NCBI GenBank assembly: GCA_020348925.1
Contig: CP070758.1
Span: 1,626,844 to 1,644,948 of the forward strand
Source: Gemmatimonadota bacterium
GTDB taxonomy: Bacteria > JBHIER01 > G020348925
Direction of reading: 5' to 3'
DNA length: 18,105 bases
Below the pieces are notes generated by a model. It saw only the letters and a program-made list of their open reading frames with translations, did no database searches and was not told where the DNA came from. A program made the translations under genes and the position numbers. Of the stretch, positions 17,082 through 18,105 are shown in pieces (position 1 is the first letter of the stretch; each line of letters opens with the position of its first letter).

Positions 17082-18105
17082 TGAGCACATTCATTCGAAA
17101 ATTATTTGACATACGAGAAGGTGAAGGTTTGAGGGCCACTCTCATGTTCACTTATATTTTCCTCATTATCGCTTCCCTTCTAATTGTCAAGCCTGTTCGA
17201 AATTCTCTCTTTTTGACGCATATGGGAGTTTCAAAACTCCCATACGCGTTCATTTTGGTTGCCATATCAGCCGCTGTCATCATCAGCCTCTATTCAAAAT
17301 TTACGAATAGAATCCAGCTCAATCGAATGATGCTCTATGCCACAGTGTTTGCAATCACGCTTCTTCTTGGTTTCTATGTTTTGCTCTCTTTGGATTATGG
17401 GGCTGGTTGGTTCTATTATGCTTTCTATGTCTGGGTGGCCATTTTTGGGGTGCTTTCGACATCGAATTTCTGGCTCTTGGCGAACTATATGTTCAATGCC
17501 CGTGAGGCCAAGCGCCTCTTCGGCTTTATCGGATCGGGAGCCATAGCCGGTGGCATCTTTGGCGGCTATTTGACAAATGTCCTTGCCCCCGTAATTGGAA
17601 CGAAAAATATGATTCTCTTCTGCGTTGGGTTTGCGGTGTGTTGCCTCTGTATTCTGACACAAGTCTGGAGGAGATGGGCACGACGGAATTATGATGACCG
17701 TATCCATCGAGAGAGAAGGATGGCCGATCATTCATCTCGGGAGAGTATCCTTAATACTATTCTGAACTCCAGGCACTTGACATACATCGCGGGTGTTGTC
17801 GGTATCGGTGTCATCGTCGCCAATCTGGTCGATTACCAGTTCAATGCGGTTGCCAGTGAGGTCATCACGGATGAAGATAAGCTCACGGCTTTTTTTGGAT
17901 TTTGGTTGTCAAGCCTCAGTATTGCCTCTCTTTGCATCCAACTCTTCTTAACCGGCCGCATATTAAGAGTGTTTGGTGTCATGGCGTCTCTGTCCTTTCT
18001 GCCTGTGGGAATTTTCATAGGTGCTGCGGGGATTTTGTTTCAACCGGCATTGTGGTCCGCAGTCTTCATCAAGGTGAGTGACGGCAGCTTCAAACATTCC
18101 ATCTA
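17082..18105 (+). CDS. ATP/ADP translocase-family carrier, copy 2; truncated by window edge, apparent frameshift at start
   Basis: A long frame is open to the right edge, about 335 codons with no stop. It encodes TM segments of the same family as the preceding gene: 'LLIVKPVRNSLFL' matches the first copy's K-P-V-R helix, and 'NFWLLANYMFNAREAKRLFGF' matches its 'FWAFANDLYTPEAGKRIF'. The best start, ATG 17082 ('MSTFIR'), is in another frame and stops after 16 codons. The membrane frame has no ATG before 17144. Adding one A at about 17099-17101 would join them into 'MSTFIRKLFDIREGEGLRATL', which aligns well with copy 1 ('LNLFTEVRSGEG'). So either one base is missing in this assembly, the gene is broken, or it starts at CTG 17072 or TTG 17129. 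The TTG has a purine-rich AGAAGGTGA upstream but would lose the shared R-x-G-E-G motif. The 3' end lies outside the window. Confidence 0.82.

Noticed and set aside
17068-17085. Five-codon minigene (ATG 17068) just before the second carrier
   Set aside because: It is too short to support, and its position is better explained by the frameshift question at the next gene's start.

Overview
The window is a stretch of bacterial chromosome in which every supported gene lies on the plus strand. It reads as a free-living Gram-negative (diderm) bacterium. The support is an RND efflux pump with a periplasmic adaptor, an Omp85-type outer-membrane barrel, and a lipoprotein with a clear lipobox. Base composition is moderate, and I see no phage, transposon, CRISPR, tRNA or rRNA signature. 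Gene content (large multi-PAS kinases, a FIST protein, free-living ATP/ADP-translocase-family carriers) fits a poorly cultured lineage, but I cannot name the phylum from sequence alone.

Layout. (1) Bases 1-4707: the end of an RND adaptor, a complete RND permease, and a gene 13 nt downstream for an unusual potassium-channel-like membrane protein. A candidate terminator (4764-4799) follows. (2) A 362-nt gap with a plausible sigma-70-type promoter leads into a two-gene signalling operon: a FIST sensor protein and a 723-aa PAS histidine kinase, 2 nt apart. (3) A 316-nt gap holds a long imperfect hairpin just upstream of a second, paralogous 852-aa kinase. (4) That kinase is followed with gaps of 1, 13 and 12 nt by an Omp85-like barrel, a lipoprotein carrying protein-kinase-like motifs, and a secreted calcineurin-like metallophosphoesterase. 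(5) Two tandem paralogues of the ATP/ADP translocase family close the window. The second runs off the right edge and appears to be frameshifted at its start.

How they may work together (inference). The FIST-kinase pair resembles known FIST/histidine-kinase sensory modules. The most interesting unit is 8703-15586. There a membrane-anchored sensor kinase is apparently co-transcribed with an outer-membrane barrel, a kinase-fold-like lipoprotein (lysine, glutamate, HxDxKxxN-like loop and DFG all present) and a phosphoesterase. Nucleotide-carrier-family genes lie directly downstream. This could be a cell-envelope phosphorylation and dephosphorylation cassette, which I do not recognise as a described system. 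No response regulator is encoded in the window for either sensor kinase.
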